Positions 1 through 8,856 of a DNA stretch of 64,000 nt are shown in pieces. Each line of letters starts with the position of its first letter. The stretch's first letter is position 1. The notes beneath the pieces were generated by a model. The model was not told the origin of the DNA. It saw only the letters and a list, made by a program, of their open reading frames with translations, and made no database searches. The translations under genes and the position numbers were made by a program. This DNA comes from Yunchengibacter salinarum (GTDB lineage: Bacteria; Pseudomonadota; Alphaproteobacteria; Sphingomonadales; Kordiimonadaceae), in contig NZ_JBBJLN010000002.1 in the NCBI RefSeq assembly GCF_037658235.1, forward strand, positions 124,001 through 188,000, given 5' to 3'.

Positions 1-830
1 AAGTGGAAATCGGGCATGGCCTTGGCGATGTCATCGAAACGGTCGGTCATGGCCTGTGTGACATGATCCGCGCCATTGCGGAAAATGGTGCCGCGACAAT
101 GGTTTCCGGCAAAGGCCAAGCGTATTTTTTCGCCTTTGGGGACCACCGTGTCCAGCCGGTCCCGGAAGCGGTCCAGATAAAGGTGAGGCAGGGCACCGGC
201 GCGGGTGTCCGCCATGATCAGATCCCTGAGCGTGCGGTGGCCGTCACCGGTGACGCGGGGAAAATATTTCAGCGTCAGGCTGATGATGCGGCCCTGTGCC
301 TCCCCCGGATAGCGCACATAGAAAACGCCGGCCTCGCCCTCTTCGTCCACAAGCGCCTGAACCAGGAAATGCCCGCCTTCGGGGAAGGCGGCGATATAGG
401 CTTTCAACGCCTCGGCGCTGTCGATCTTCTGAACGCCCGCGCCGCGCATCCCCATGTCCGGCTTGGCGACGCAGGGATAGGTGATGCCCGCCGCGTTCAT
501 GGCCTGCTCCGCCCTTGCAAGGGTGGCGGCCATATCGCCGTCGCGGGTGATGGTCACATAAGGCGACAGCCAGTGCCGCATATGGTCCGGCACCGTGCTC
601 ATCACCTCTGTCTTGCTTTCGCCGATCAGGCCGGACAGCGGCAGATGCGGGTTCACATTGGTGGGCAGGCTGGCGCCCAGATGTCGCAGCGACAGCCAGG
701 CGATATAGGCGGCGATGGGGGTGTAGAACAGCCTTGGATTGGCGAATTCGAAACTGGAAATGGCCGCCGCGCTGTCGTCCAGCGGCGGCATTCCGGCATG
801 GGGGGCATCGGTGCGGGGCAGCGGGTCCAT
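1..830 (-). CDS. ATP-grasp family ligase, 3' end cut off by the window edge
   Basis: 276 codons are visible on the minus strand from an ATG at 830; the gene continues past base 1. Residues about 120-135 (VAKPDMGMRGAGV) look like the ATP-grasp lysine/glycine-rich strand, and about 193-204 (VTGDGHRTLRDLI) resemble the GDG-x-T-x-x-EL segment of cyanophycin synthetase/D-Ala ligase-type ATP-grasp enzymes. Such enzymes join a carboxylate to an amine through an acyl-phosphate. It starts 5 nt after the stop of the DedA gene, so the two are probably cotranscribed. There is no signal peptide, so a cytosolic location is expected. The substrate cannot be told from this fragment. The fold is fairly certain; the specificity is unknown. 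Confidence 0.75.
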   Translation of the reverse strand, partial: MDPLPRTDAPHAGMPPLDDSAAAISSFEFANPRLFYTPIAAYIAWLSLRHLGASLPTNVNPHLPLSGLIGESKTEVMSTVPDHMRHWLSPYVTITRDGDMAATLARAEQAMNAAGITYPCVAKPDMGMRGAGVQKIDSAEALKAYIAAFPEGGHFLVQALVDEEGEAGVFYVRYPGEAQGRIISLTLKYFPRVTGDGHRTLRDLIMADTRAGALPHLYLDRFRDRLDTVVPKGEKIRLAFAGNHCRGTIFRNGADHVTQAMTDRFDDIAKAMPDFH

Positions 831-835
831 GGCGT

Positions 836-1450
836 TCAATCGTCCTTTTCCGGGAAGGGCAGGCGGGCTACCGACTTGATATGCCGCATCAGGCGCGGCA
901 TCAGGATAATGATGGCGATGGCCAGCACAAGGGCCCCGATCACGCCCCACACGCCGCCGATTTTGGACAGAAGCCGCTGTGTGTTCGATACGAAAAGCAC
1001 CATGCCGCTGACCCACACAAGGGCCGCCACCGTCATGGTGATCCAGAAACGCCAGACCGAGAAGCGCAGAAAGCCGAAGCTGATATAGGTGGGCACCCGC
1101 GTGCCCGGCAGAAAGCGGGAGAAAAACAGAATGGGGATTTCCCGCCCCTTCAGCCAGCGCCGGAAGCGCCGGATACGCCTGAGCGGCAGGCGTCGCCGCA
1201 ACCAGCGCACGGAGCGCGCCAATCGCCCCACCATATAAACGCCCACATCGCCCAGCGAAATGCCCGCCACCAGCCCGCCAATGGCGAACTCGACGGGCAG
1301 GCTGTCATTGCCCACCAGCAGGGAGCCCGCGATCAGGGCGCCGTCTTCGGTGATCAGGGTCGCCACCGCCAGAAGGGCCGCCATGGCCAGCGGTGCATTG
1401 CCGATGGCGGTGACAAAATCAATGATGCTGCTGGCGCTGGTTTCGGTCAT
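836..1450 (-). CDS. DedA/SNARE-associated (VTT domain) family membrane protein
   Basis: A 204-residue membrane protein with hydrophobic stretches at about 17-46, 55-78, 130-155 and 165-190. The conserved DedA features are an acidic pair near the first helix (E35 D36) and the SRFLPGTRVPTY segment at 111-122, whose Arg and Gly residues are family hallmarks. DedA proteins are half-transporter-like inner membrane proteins; several members recycle undecaprenyl phosphate or flip phospholipids. The ATG at 1450 was chosen because an AGGGAAGG ribosome site precedes it. A GTG at 1543 would give 235 residues but has no evident ribosome site. It pairs with the ATP-grasp gene 5 nt downstream. The transported lipid is not deducible. 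Confidence 0.85.
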   Translation of the reverse strand: MTETSASSIIDFVTAIGNAPLAMAALLAVATLITEDGALIAGSLLVGNDSLPVEFAIGGLVAGISLGDVGVYMVGRLARSVRWLRRRLPLRRIRRFRRWLKGREIPILFFSRFLPGTRVPTYISFGFLRFSVWRFWITMTVAALVWVSGMVLFVSNTQRLLSKIGGVWGVIGALVLAIAIIILMPRLMRHIKSVARLPFPEKDD

Positions 1451-1565
1451 GGCCTTCCCTGTTGCCGCGGGCGGCGGAATGGCGCCCACCTGCGGCGTCA
1501 TGAGCCACAGTTGGCCCGTGATTGCAAGTGCCAAGGGGATCACACCGGGTCACAGCCCGGTCAGG

Positions 1566-1595
1566 TCGGCCCCGGCGCGCATGGGCCGGGGCCGA
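1566..1595 (-). terminator. Hairpin downstream of the universal stress gene
   Basis: A perfect 10-bp stem (TCGGCCCCGG paired with CCGGGGCCGA) with a 10-nt loop lies 28 nt after the UspA stop codon. There is no strong U-tract, so it may work as an RNA stabiliser rather than an intrinsic terminator. Confidence 0.4.
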
Positions 1596-1622
1596 TCGTG
1601 GAACAGGGACAGGGCGGTAAGG

Positions 1623-2060
1623 TCAGGGTACCAGAACCACGGGCACGCCCGCCGTGTGGGCCAGGCTGTTGGCCACGCTGCCCAGCAGCAGGTCTGCCAC
1701 CTTGGAACGGCCCCGGCGCCCCACAAAGATCATATTGGCCTTTTCGCGCTTGGCGGTTTCATGGATGGTTTCTACCGGGTGGCCCCAGAAGAATTCGCCG
1801 CTGATGTCCACGCCGCTGTCTTCGTGCTTCTTCATGATGGCATCGAGGATTTCCTGCTTGGCGGTGGCTTCTTCCTGCTTCTTGTCCAGCGGGCGATGGG
1901 CCATTTCGTCCAGCGTCAGCGGCTGAATGCCGGACCATGGGATCACCGTGATCAGGCGCACCTTGGCGCCGGTCTGCCGTGCCAGTGTAATCGCCCTGTC
2001 CGCGGCCCGGTTGCCCCATTCGCTGCCGTCAACGGCAACCATGTAAAGCTGCTTACCCAT
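1623..2060 (-). CDS. Universal stress protein, UspA family
   Basis: A single-domain 145-residue Usp protein. It starts with the beta1 segment ending in VDGS (residues 10-13) and has the ATP-binding signature G-x2-G-x9-G-S as GRRG at 114-117 followed by GS at 127-128, so it belongs to the nucleotide-binding (MJ0577-like) group. Such proteins are soluble dimers induced by starvation or redox stress. The start at 2060 has a strong GAGGAG site. A longer frame to 2135 would overlap the upstream gene and lacks family homology. It lies 71 nt after the GMC oxidoreductase gene on the same strand; a shared transcript is possible. Confidence 0.92.
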   Translation of the reverse strand: MGKQLYMVAVDGSEWGNRAADRAITLARQTGAKVRLITVIPWSGIQPLTLDEMAHRPLDKKQEEATAKQEILDAIMKKHEDSGVDISGEFFWGHPVETIHETAKREKANMIFVGRRGRSKVADLLLGSVANSLAHTAGVPVVLVP

Positions 2061-2131
2061 TGCTTTCTCCTCTGTTTGATCTGGATGGGTTGAATATTGG
2101 TCTTTCGTGTTCGTGGCCGCCTTGACCCTGA

Positions 2132-3784
2132 TCAAGCCGGGGCGGCGTGCTGACTGTCCTGACGGTCTGGCCGCTCCGCATTCCGGCGGATCATATGGGC
2201 CACTTTTTCCGCGATCATGATGGTGGGGGCGTTGGTGTTGCCGCCGATCAGCCGCGGCATGACGGAGGCATCCACCACGCGCAGCCCGGAAAGGCCGATC
2301 ACCCGGCAGGCCGGGTCCACAACGCTGTCCGCGCGATCCACAGGCCCCATGGCGCAGGTGCCCACCGGGTGATAGATGGTTTCCGCCGCGCCTCGGATCG
2401 CTTCCATGGTGGCGGCGTCATCGTCCAGCGGGATGGTGTCGAACGGCGCTTTTTCGCCGCTGATCATGGCTTGCAGCGCGGGTTGGCGATACAGTCGGCG
2501 CACCAGTTTCACACCCTCCAGCATGATCCGTTCGTCCTCCGGCTCACCCAGATAGTTGGGGTCTATGGCGGGGGCTTTCAACGGATCATCCGATTTCATC
2601 CGGATGGACCCGCGAGACCGGGGCCTGAGCGGGCATATATGGATGCCCATGCCGTGGTCGGTCGCCTTGGTCAGGCCGTGCGCCTCGTCCGCCATGGCCA
2701 GCATGATGTGAAGCTGGATATCGGGTCGCTCCAGTGCCGGGTCGGTTCGCAGGAAGCCCCCCGTGGGTGTGATGCAGTCCGACAGAGGGCCGGGCAGCCC
2801 CATCAGCCATTTGCCGATTTCCCACAGCCCCCGATGGGGTGCCTGATATTTCAGCACGGACAGCGGCTGCTTCAACGGCGCCGAGACGATCATGTCCAGA
2901 TGATCCTGAAGATTGCGCCCCACGCCGGACAGTTCATGGACCATGGGAATATTGAAGGGGGTGATGTCCTCCGCCCGGCCCACGCCGGACAATTGCAGCA
3001 CTTGCGGGCTGTTGATCGCCCCGCCGCACAGGATCACTTCCCGGCCCGCGGCCCAGTTTTCCACCCGGCCCTTGCGGTTCACCTCCACGCCGGTGGCGCG
3101 CTTGCCCTTAAAGGTGATGCGGCGTACCTGCGCGCCCGTCAGGATGGTCAGATTATCCCGTCCGCGCGCTTCGTGCAGATAGGCGCGCGCGGCGGTCTGT
3201 CGGCGGCCACCGCGAATGGTCTGGTCGTACCAGCCAAGCCCTTCCTGGCTTGGGCCGTTGAAATCGTCCGTATAGGGCAGGCCCATTTCCTCGCCCGCCT
3301 TGAGGAAGGCGTCATTGAGCGGGTTCTTCGAGGTGTGCTGGCTGGTTTTCAGCGGCCCGCCCCTGGCGTGGAGCGCATCTTCCGGGCGGTCGCTGTCTTC
3401 CAGCTTGCGAAAATAGGGCAGCACCTCATCGAAGCTCCAGCCCGTGCAGCCCAGTTGTGCCCACTCGTCATAGTCCCGTGGGTGGCCGCGCACATACAGC
3501 AGGCCGTTGATGGCGCTGGAACCGCCCAGCACCTTGCCGCGCGGCCAGTATACCCGGCGGTTGTTCAGCTTTTCCTGCCGCTCGGTCCAGAAGGCCCAGT
3601 TGTATTTGTTGGGCGGGACCACCTTGATCAACATGCCGGGCATGTCGATCTTCATGGAGCCGTCCCTGTCCCCGGCTTCCAGCAGCAGAACGCGGTTGCG
3701 GCTGTCCTCGCTCAATCGCGCGGCCATGGCGCAGCCGGCGGAGCCGCCGCCGACAATGATATAATCGAACCCGGTATCGCTCAT
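2132..3784 (-). CDS. GMC-family FAD-dependent oxidoreductase (choline dehydrogenase-like)
   Basis: A 550-residue glucose-methanol-choline oxidoreductase. The N-terminal Rossmann motif GGGSAG lies at 12-17. The GMC signature begins GGSSAINGLLYVRGHP near residue 87. The catalytic histidine region HPVGTCAMG has its His at about 472, and the closing segment GGNTNAPTIMIAEK supplies the second active-site residue as Asn. GMC enzymes oxidise alcohols with FAD and pass electrons to quinone or oxygen. Length and motifs match the alcohol/choline dehydrogenase-like subgroup common in alphaproteobacteria. No betaine aldehyde dehydrogenase or choline transporter is adjacent, so choline is not supported as substrate. 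No signal peptide, so cytosolic or peripheral. Confidence 0.92.
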   Translation of the reverse strand: MSDTGFDYIIVGGGSAGCAMAARLSEDSRNRVLLLEAGDRDGSMKIDMPGMLIKVVPPNKYNWAFWTERQEKLNNRRVYWPRGKVLGGSSAINGLLYVRGHPRDYDEWAQLGCTGWSFDEVLPYFRKLEDSDRPEDALHARGGPLKTSQHTSKNPLNDAFLKAGEEMGLPYTDDFNGPSQEGLGWYDQTIRGGRRQTAARAYLHEARGRDNLTILTGAQVRRITFKGKRATGVEVNRKGRVENWAAGREVILCGGAINSPQVLQLSGVGRAEDITPFNIPMVHELSGVGRNLQDHLDMIVSAPLKQPLSVLKYQAPHRGLWEIGKWLMGLPGPLSDCITPTGGFLRTDPALERPDIQLHIMLAMADEAHGLTKATDHGMGIHICPLRPRSRGSIRMKSDDPLKAPAIDPNYLGEPEDERIMLEGVKLVRRLYRQPALQAMISGEKAPFDTIPLDDDAATMEAIRGAAETIYHPVGTCAMGPVDRADSVVDPACRVIGLSGLRVVDASVMPRLIGGNTNAPTIMIAEKVAHMIRRNAERPDRQDSQHAAPA

Positions 3785-3886
3785 GCCGCGCGTCGCTCCC
3801 CCGAAAACGGCTGTTGAACAATGAAGCCTAGCTGTTCAAGGGCCGCCAAGTCCAGCCCGGACGGGCGGCCACGGGGCATCTATCCG

Positions 3887-4942
3887 TCAGGCCAGTTGTG
3901 CCCGTAGCCAGGCGGCGGCCCGTTCCAGCGCCTGAAGGGCGGTTCGGCTGGCCTGATAGAAGGTGACATAATCGTGGATCAGACCGTTTTCTTCCGTATA
4001 GGTGAGCTTCACGCCCGCATCGCGCAGGGCCGTGGCCAGCGCCCGGTTCTGGTCCAGCAACGGATCGAAGCCGCCGACGCCGAGAAAGCAGGGCGGCAGG
4101 TCCGCCAGGCGCTCCAGCCGGGTCAGATCCAGAGGCGGGGCGCCGGGGCCGCTGCCCGCCTTTTCGCCGTGGCGCCCGTCCTTGCCCAGATATTGGCGCT
4201 GGAACCAGTCTATCATGCCTTTGGTCAGTATATAGCCGTCCCCGAAGGTGGTCATGCTGGGCCAGTCCGTGCCCGGCGCGGCGGCGGGGTTGAACAGCCA
4301 GAGCGCGTGCGCCGCCCGCCCGGTCTGGAGCAGGCCGTGTGCCGCGCCCAGCGCCAGCGAGGCCCCCGCGCTGTCCCCGCCCAGCGCCACGCGGCGGCAG
4401 CCGGGGGCGAAGGCACCGGGATCGTCCACCACCGCCTGCGCGGCGGCCAGCGCGTCCTGGGATGCGGCGGGAAAGGGGTGTTCCGGCGCCAGGCGATAAT
4501 CCACCGACAGCACCGGCATCCGGGTCAGATAGGCGACGCGGCGGGTGAAAGGCTCGAAGCCGTCCAGGTCGCCAATGGTGAATCCGCCGCCGTGAAAGAA
4601 CAGCAGCATACCATCACCGTGGCGGCCATGACTGGGGGTATAGAGCCGGGCGGGGCGGGGCCCCTCGCCGCCGGGAACGGTCAGCTTCAATCGCTCCACG
4701 CCCAGCGGCACAAGGCTGATGGACATGGCGCGCAGGGCTTCGCTATAGACGCGCCGGACCCCTTCGACCCCCACCTTGTCGGCCATCTTGTCCACGTCTT
4801 TCAGGCCCATCTTTTCCCGAAGCGCGATCAGCCGGGCAAAGCCGGGGTCGAGTGTTTTGCCGTCCCGCAGGATGGCGGTGCGGGGGGTCATTGGCAGGGC
4901 CATGGCCGCCTTCATCAGCAGGCATTCAAGGATGGCGCGCAT
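3887..4942 (-). CDS. Alpha/beta hydrolase, hormone-sensitive lipase-like esterase
   Basis: A 351-residue carboxylesterase of the HSL family (esterase family IV). The oxyanion-hole motif HGGG (FFHGGGFTIGD) is at about 116. The nucleophile elbow GGDSAG has its Ser at about 190. The C-terminal part carries the acid (FDPLLDQ) and the catalytic His (LIHDYVTF). It hydrolyses short acyl esters; the natural substrate is unknown. I chose the ATG at 4942, which has an AAGGA site 8 nt upstream and overlaps the preceding gene by 17 nt; ATG at 4915 and a longer frame to 4987 are alternatives. The overlap suggests cotranscription with the DUF6702-like and M1 peptidase genes. Confidence 0.88.
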   Translation of the reverse strand: MRAILECLLMKAAMALPMTPRTAILRDGKTLDPGFARLIALREKMGLKDVDKMADKVGVEGVRRVYSEALRAMSISLVPLGVERLKLTVPGGEGPRPARLYTPSHGRHGDGMLLFFHGGGFTIGDLDGFEPFTRRVAYLTRMPVLSVDYRLAPEHPFPAASQDALAAAQAVVDDPGAFAPGCRRVALGGDSAGASLALGAAHGLLQTGRAAHALWLFNPAAAPGTDWPSMTTFGDGYILTKGMIDWFQRQYLGKDGRHGEKAGSGPGAPPLDLTRLERLADLPPCFLGVGGFDPLLDQNRALATALRDAGVKLTYTEENGLIHDYVTFYQASRTALQALERAAAWLRAQLA

Positions 4943-5528
4943 GGGGCTGATCCTTTTCCTTATCTGTGCCCTTTTCCGGGGCGGCATCGCCCGGCAGGTC
5001 GGTGGACTTTGGCACGTCGGTAGACTGGCGGTTGCCCGCGCGCACGAAGCGCAGCGTTTTCACACCGGTGCCGCGCTCGATATTCACCTGGTTCACCTGA
5101 TCGGGAAACACATCGCGGAAGATGTCGTTCTGCACGCTCATCCGGGTGCCGGGGCCGTCCAGCCGGTCGGTTTCCTGATAGAGCACCAGATGATCGCCCA
5201 TGATCTCCCCGCCAATGGGGGTGAGCGAAAGGGCCTGCCCGTCACGCGCCAGCTTGAAACGATCCGCCACATGCAGCAGCAGGCGGGCGCGGCCTTCCAC
5301 CTCGGCCACCAGCAAATCCCGATCGCCGTCGATCCGGTCCAGCACTTCCTGGGCGTCGTGCAGATGCACTTCGTGCATGATCTGCCATGTGCCGCTGTCC
5401 GGCGACCATTGCATCACCGTGAAGGCGGTTTGCGAACGGTGCGCCCGCGCCGGGGCGGCGGTTGCCAGCAGGGCTGAAAAAAGGGCCGCCGCCACGGCGA
5501 CGGCCCCCATGTAGCTGCGAATGGGCAT
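4926..5528 (-). CDS. Exported DUF6702-like protein
   Basis: A 200-residue protein with a clear Sec signal peptide (residues 1-29, cleavage after ARA) followed by the HRSQTAFTVMQWSPDSGTWQ region. This matches the pattern of the DUF6702 family, whose mature proteins begin with a His and contain a beta-rich domain of about 130 residues. Members are often next to M1 aminopeptidases, as here, where the M1 gene lies 3 nt upstream. The molecular function is unknown; a periplasmic accessory to the peptidase is a reasonable inference. The last 30 residues are charged and low-complexity. The family call rests on pattern and context only. Confidence 0.6.
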   Translation of the reverse strand: MPIRSYMGAVAVAAALFSALLATAAPARAHRSQTAFTVMQWSPDSGTWQIMHEVHLHDAQEVLDRIDGDRDLLVAEVEGRARLLLHVADRFKLARDGQALSLTPIGGEIMGDHLVLYQETDRLDGPGTRMSVQNDIFRDVFPDQVNQVNIERGTGVKTLRFVRAGNRQSTDVPKSTDLPGDAAPEKGTDKEKDQPHARHP

Positions 5529-5531
5529 GGA

Positions 5532-8069
5532 TCAGCGCCCGGCGGACAGCGGCACCTGGCGGGCGTTGCTGTCGGTCTTGTGGTTGCCTTCCAGCTCTTC
5601 CAGCATCCGCTTCATCATGTCCCGGTCGGCGGAGCGCGACTTGTACAGCTCCAGCCGGTTGCGGGTGATCTTCGGCGGGAAGTGGTTGTTGCCGAAATCC
5701 GCATCCGCGGTCTGGTGGTGCCGGTCCAGTTCGATGGACGCGATCTCCCGCTCCCGGATCAGCAGCTTGGTGACCGCGCGGTCGTCGCGGCGCCAGATTT
5801 CCGCCGGGATCATCAGCTCTTCCGTATCCCCGTTTGCATAGGTGATGGTCAGCGGCAGCGGCGTGACCAGGCCGCCTTTGTTCACCAGGTCCACGAAATA
5901 GAGGGTCTTGTCTTCCTCGACGGCCCGCTTGAGCACGTCCCGTTCCCACTGATCCAGCTTTTTCAGATAGGCGTTATAGGTGTTCACGTCAGCCGGCGTG
6001 ACGGTGTATTCGTCATTCTTGTTGTAGAAATCCTTCAGTTCCGGGTAACGCTCCACCCGCATCTCGATGCCTTCATCCAGATTGCGTTTCTGTTGCAGGC
6101 TTTCCGGTTCCAGCGCCGTGTCGCGCTTGCGTTCCAGCGGGAATTCCACGTTCGGGTCCAGCGAGGACACCTTGTAGCTGCGCACATCCGTGATGCCCGC
6201 GTCCACATGATCGGTGGAGAAGAACCAGCCTTTCCAGAACCAGTCCAGATCCACGCCGGAGGCATCTTCCATGGTGCGGAAGAAATCTTCCGGGGTGGGC
6301 CGCTTGAACTTCCAGCGCCGGGCATATTCCTTGAACGCGAAGTCGAACAGTTCCCGGCCCATCACGGTTTCACGCAGCACCGTAAAGGCGGCCGCGGGCT
6401 TGGAATAGGCATTGGGGCCGAACTGCTGGATGCTGTCCGACTGGGTCATGATCGGCACCTGGTTTTCGGATGTCATATAGCGGCCGATATAGTCCAGCAC
6501 ATTGGGCTTGAAGTTGTAGTGCTTGCCGCCGACGGCGGAGCTTTCCACCGCGGTCCAGGCGGGGAAATCCTCTTCCCAGCGCAGTTCCGCCAGATATTCC
6601 AGGAAGGTGTTGAAGCCTTCGTCCATCCAGGTCCAGCGCCGCTCGTCCGAATTCACGGTCATCGGGAAATAGATATGGCCGATCTCATGGATAATGACCC
6701 CGATCAGGCCGTATTTGATGCGCCGGCTATAGGTGCGGTCCCCGGCCTTTTCCTGGTCCGTGGGCCGGTAGCCGTTGAAGGTGATCATGGGATATTCCAT
6801 GCCGCCGCGCGCCCAGGTGTTCACCGACTGGGCGGTGGGGTAGGGATAGTCGAAGGAAAATTCCGAATACACATCCATGGTGTGGACCACCGCATGGGTG
6901 GAATATTTCGACCAGATGGGCTCCGCCTCATGGGGATAGAAAGACATGGCCATGACGGTTTCATGCTCCGCCCCCGGCTGTTTGTGGCCCATGGCATCCC
7001 AGATGAATTTGCGGCTGGATGACCAACTGAAATCCCGCACGTTTTCCGCCGAGAAGTGCCAGGTGCGGCTGCCGCCTTTCTTGTCCTTTTCGTTTTCCAG
7101 CGCCTCTTCGGGGGTGACGACGAACACCGGCTTGTCCGCCGTGCGGGCCTTTTTCAGCCGTGCCCGCTGGGTTTTGCTCAGCACCTTGTCGGGGTTTTGC
7201 AGCACGCCGGTCGCCGAAACCACATGGTCTTCCGGCACGGTGATCGCCACGTCATAATCGCCAAACTCCAGCGTGAATTCGCCGCGCCCCAGAAAGGGCT
7301 TGTTCTGCCAGCCAGTATAGTCGGTCAGCGCCGCCATGCGGGGGAACCACTGGGCCAGGAAATAGATATAGGTGTCGTTTTTCTTGAAGTGCTCGAAGCC
7401 GCCACGGCCACCGATCTTCGTTTCCTCGATGATGTTGAAGGCCCAGTCGATGCGGAAGGATATGGTCTCGCCAGTTTCCAGCGGCTCCTTCAGGTCGATC
7501 CGCATATTGGTGTCCACCACGGTATAGGGCAGATCGCCGCCCCCTTTCAGGGCCACTTTCTTGATTTCATGGCCGAACTCGCGGTCCTCGAAAGCCTGCT
7601 GCCGGCGCAGGGCGCCATAGCTCAGCGAATCGCCCGCGCCCGCGCTGTCCCGCCGCGACCCGGCGGTTTGCGCCGTTTCAGAGCGCCGCGCCAGGCTGTC
7701 ATCCCGAAAACGGTTCTGATCAAGCTGCACCCAGAGATAGTTCAGATCATAGGGTGCCCGGTTGGTATAGGTGATCACCTCCGAGCCGATGATGCGCTTC
7801 TCGTCCTCGTCCAGCGTGACATCGATGTCATAATCCGCCTTCTGCTGCCAATATTCGGGGCCGGGGCGGCCACTGGCATCGCGGTACATGCTGGGCGAGC
7901 GCAGCATACCGCGCAGGGGATTGAACTTTTCGGCAGACCGGTTGGGCTGTTCGGCGCCCGCGGCGGTCGCGCCCAGCATCTGGCCCGCCACCATGGGCAG
8001 GCCGATGGCCGCCATGGTCAGGCTTTTGCCGAGGCCGCGCGTCACGCGCTTGAGCAAAGTCAGTGGCAT
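5532..8069 (-). CDS. M1 family zinc metallopeptidase, exported
   Basis: An 845-residue gluzincin aminopeptidase-type protein. A Sec-type signal peptide occupies about residues 1-40. The zinc site is HEIGH near residue 460 followed 18 residues later by the third ligand Glu in DEGFNTFLEYL, the HExxH-x18-E pattern of family M1. The GMEYP segment upstream is the exopeptidase GAMEN-like motif, in divergent form. A long C-terminal part (after about 600) has no catalytic motifs. It should act in the periplasm on peptides. The ATG at 8069 gives a proper signal sequence and has GGGAGAGAG upstream; the frame extends to 8222 without homology. First gene of a probable three-gene operon. Confidence 0.9.
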   Translation of the reverse strand: MPLTLLKRVTRGLGKSLTMAAIGLPMVAGQMLGATAAGAEQPNRSAEKFNPLRGMLRSPSMYRDASGRPGPEYWQQKADYDIDVTLDEDEKRIIGSEVITYTNRAPYDLNYLWVQLDQNRFRDDSLARRSETAQTAGSRRDSAGAGDSLSYGALRRQQAFEDREFGHEIKKVALKGGGDLPYTVVDTNMRIDLKEPLETGETISFRIDWAFNIIEETKIGGRGGFEHFKKNDTYIYFLAQWFPRMAALTDYTGWQNKPFLGRGEFTLEFGDYDVAITVPEDHVVSATGVLQNPDKVLSKTQRARLKKARTADKPVFVVTPEEALENEKDKKGGSRTWHFSAENVRDFSWSSSRKFIWDAMGHKQPGAEHETVMAMSFYPHEAEPIWSKYSTHAVVHTMDVYSEFSFDYPYPTAQSVNTWARGGMEYPMITFNGYRPTDQEKAGDRTYSRRIKYGLIGVIIHEIGHIYFPMTVNSDERRWTWMDEGFNTFLEYLAELRWEEDFPAWTAVESSAVGGKHYNFKPNVLDYIGRYMTSENQVPIMTQSDSIQQFGPNAYSKPAAAFTVLRETVMGRELFDFAFKEYARRWKFKRPTPEDFFRTMEDASGVDLDWFWKGWFFSTDHVDAGITDVRSYKVSSLDPNVEFPLERKRDTALEPESLQQKRNLDEGIEMRVERYPELKDFYNKNDEYTVTPADVNTYNAYLKKLDQWERDVLKRAVEEDKTLYFVDLVNKGGLVTPLPLTITYANGDTEELMIPAEIWRRDDRAVTKLLIREREIASIELDRHHQTADADFGNNHFPPKITRNRLELYKSRSADRDMMKRMLEELEGNHKTDSNARQVPLSAGR

Positions 8070-8220
8070 GTCCTCTCTCTCCCTTGATGATCCTGTGACG
8101 GAACGCTCCGGCCAATGATGCATTGGCACGATCATGGGCGACCTTAGACCGAACTGGACGGCCCGGTCCAGTGTTCCGCTTCTGCTTGACCGGGCGGCCC
8201 CACAGGGTGAAGCTGATCCC

Positions 8221-8856
8221 ATGGAAGCACTGTACTTTCTGTTTATGGAGCGCCCCTATGGCGCCATCCTGCTGGGGGCGTTGCTGTGGCTGGCGCTGCG
8301 CCCCTTCCGGCACCGAATTGGGCGCCGTGTGCCCGTTTATGTGGCGGCGACGGTGGTGATTCTGGGGGGCTGCGTGCTGCCCAGCCTGCCCCGCTATCAA
8401 TATGAAACACGCATCCGGGACATGGCCGCCTACAGCCCGGAAATGGTGCTCAGGGAAACGCGCCGGGAGCGCTTTCTGCTGGAGCCGGTCACCTGGATCA
8501 ACCCGCCCGCCACGCGGCTGGTTTACAGCGGGCCACGGGAACCGTTCGCGCCGGATGCGGCCATTCGCCGCTTCCGGGTGGAGCGCTATGACATGGACAT
8601 GGGCCACAAGCCCCGGCGGCTGGATATCGATTGCGCCAATGACCGGTTCAAAAGACAGGTGACCGATCGTGCCGGGCGCTTTTTCGAGGATGGGCAAGGG
8701 AACCGTCCGCTATCCGACCAGATGCGGGAATTCTACTGCCTGCGTGACTGGCGGGCGGAAGTGGCCGCGCTTGAAGGGGCGGCGGATCAGGCGCCCGACC
8801 CAATGGATGAAGGGTCGGATGAAAGCCGGGCTGACAAGAAGGACGCGGACCAATGA
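8221..8856 (+). CDS. Hypothetical protein with N-terminal membrane segments
   Basis: 211 residues, family not recognised. Two hydrophobic segments, about 12-28 and 39-55, are followed by a soluble, Arg-rich domain (about 60-185) and a charged tail. The second hydrophobic segment contains Cys but no proper lipobox. It is translationally coupled to the downstream VOC protein: its TGA overlaps the next ATG at 8853-8856. The ATG at 8221 was preferred over one at 8134 because the first 29 residues of the longer frame look non-coding; no strong ribosome site marks either. Divergent from the M1 operon with about 150 nt between. It is likely an inner membrane protein. Confidence 0.7.
   Translation: MEALYFLFMERPYGAILLGALLWLALRPFRHRIGRRVPVYVAATVVILGGCVLPSLPRYQYETRIRDMAAYSPEMVLRETRRERFLLEPVTWINPPATRLVYSGPREPFAPDAAIRRFRVERYDMDMGHKPRRLDIDCANDRFKRQVTDRAGRFFEDGQGNRPLSDQMREFYCLRDWRAEVAALEGAADQAPDPMDEGSDESRADKKDADQ

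Noticed and set aside
3..1088. 361-codon plus-strand frame at the left edge
   Set aside because: It lies opposite the ATP-grasp and DedA genes, both of which show family motifs; its own translation is low-complexity.
2147..3817. 556-codon frame antisense to the GMC oxidoreductase gene
   Set aside because: Shadow of a well-supported gene; no recognisable protein features.
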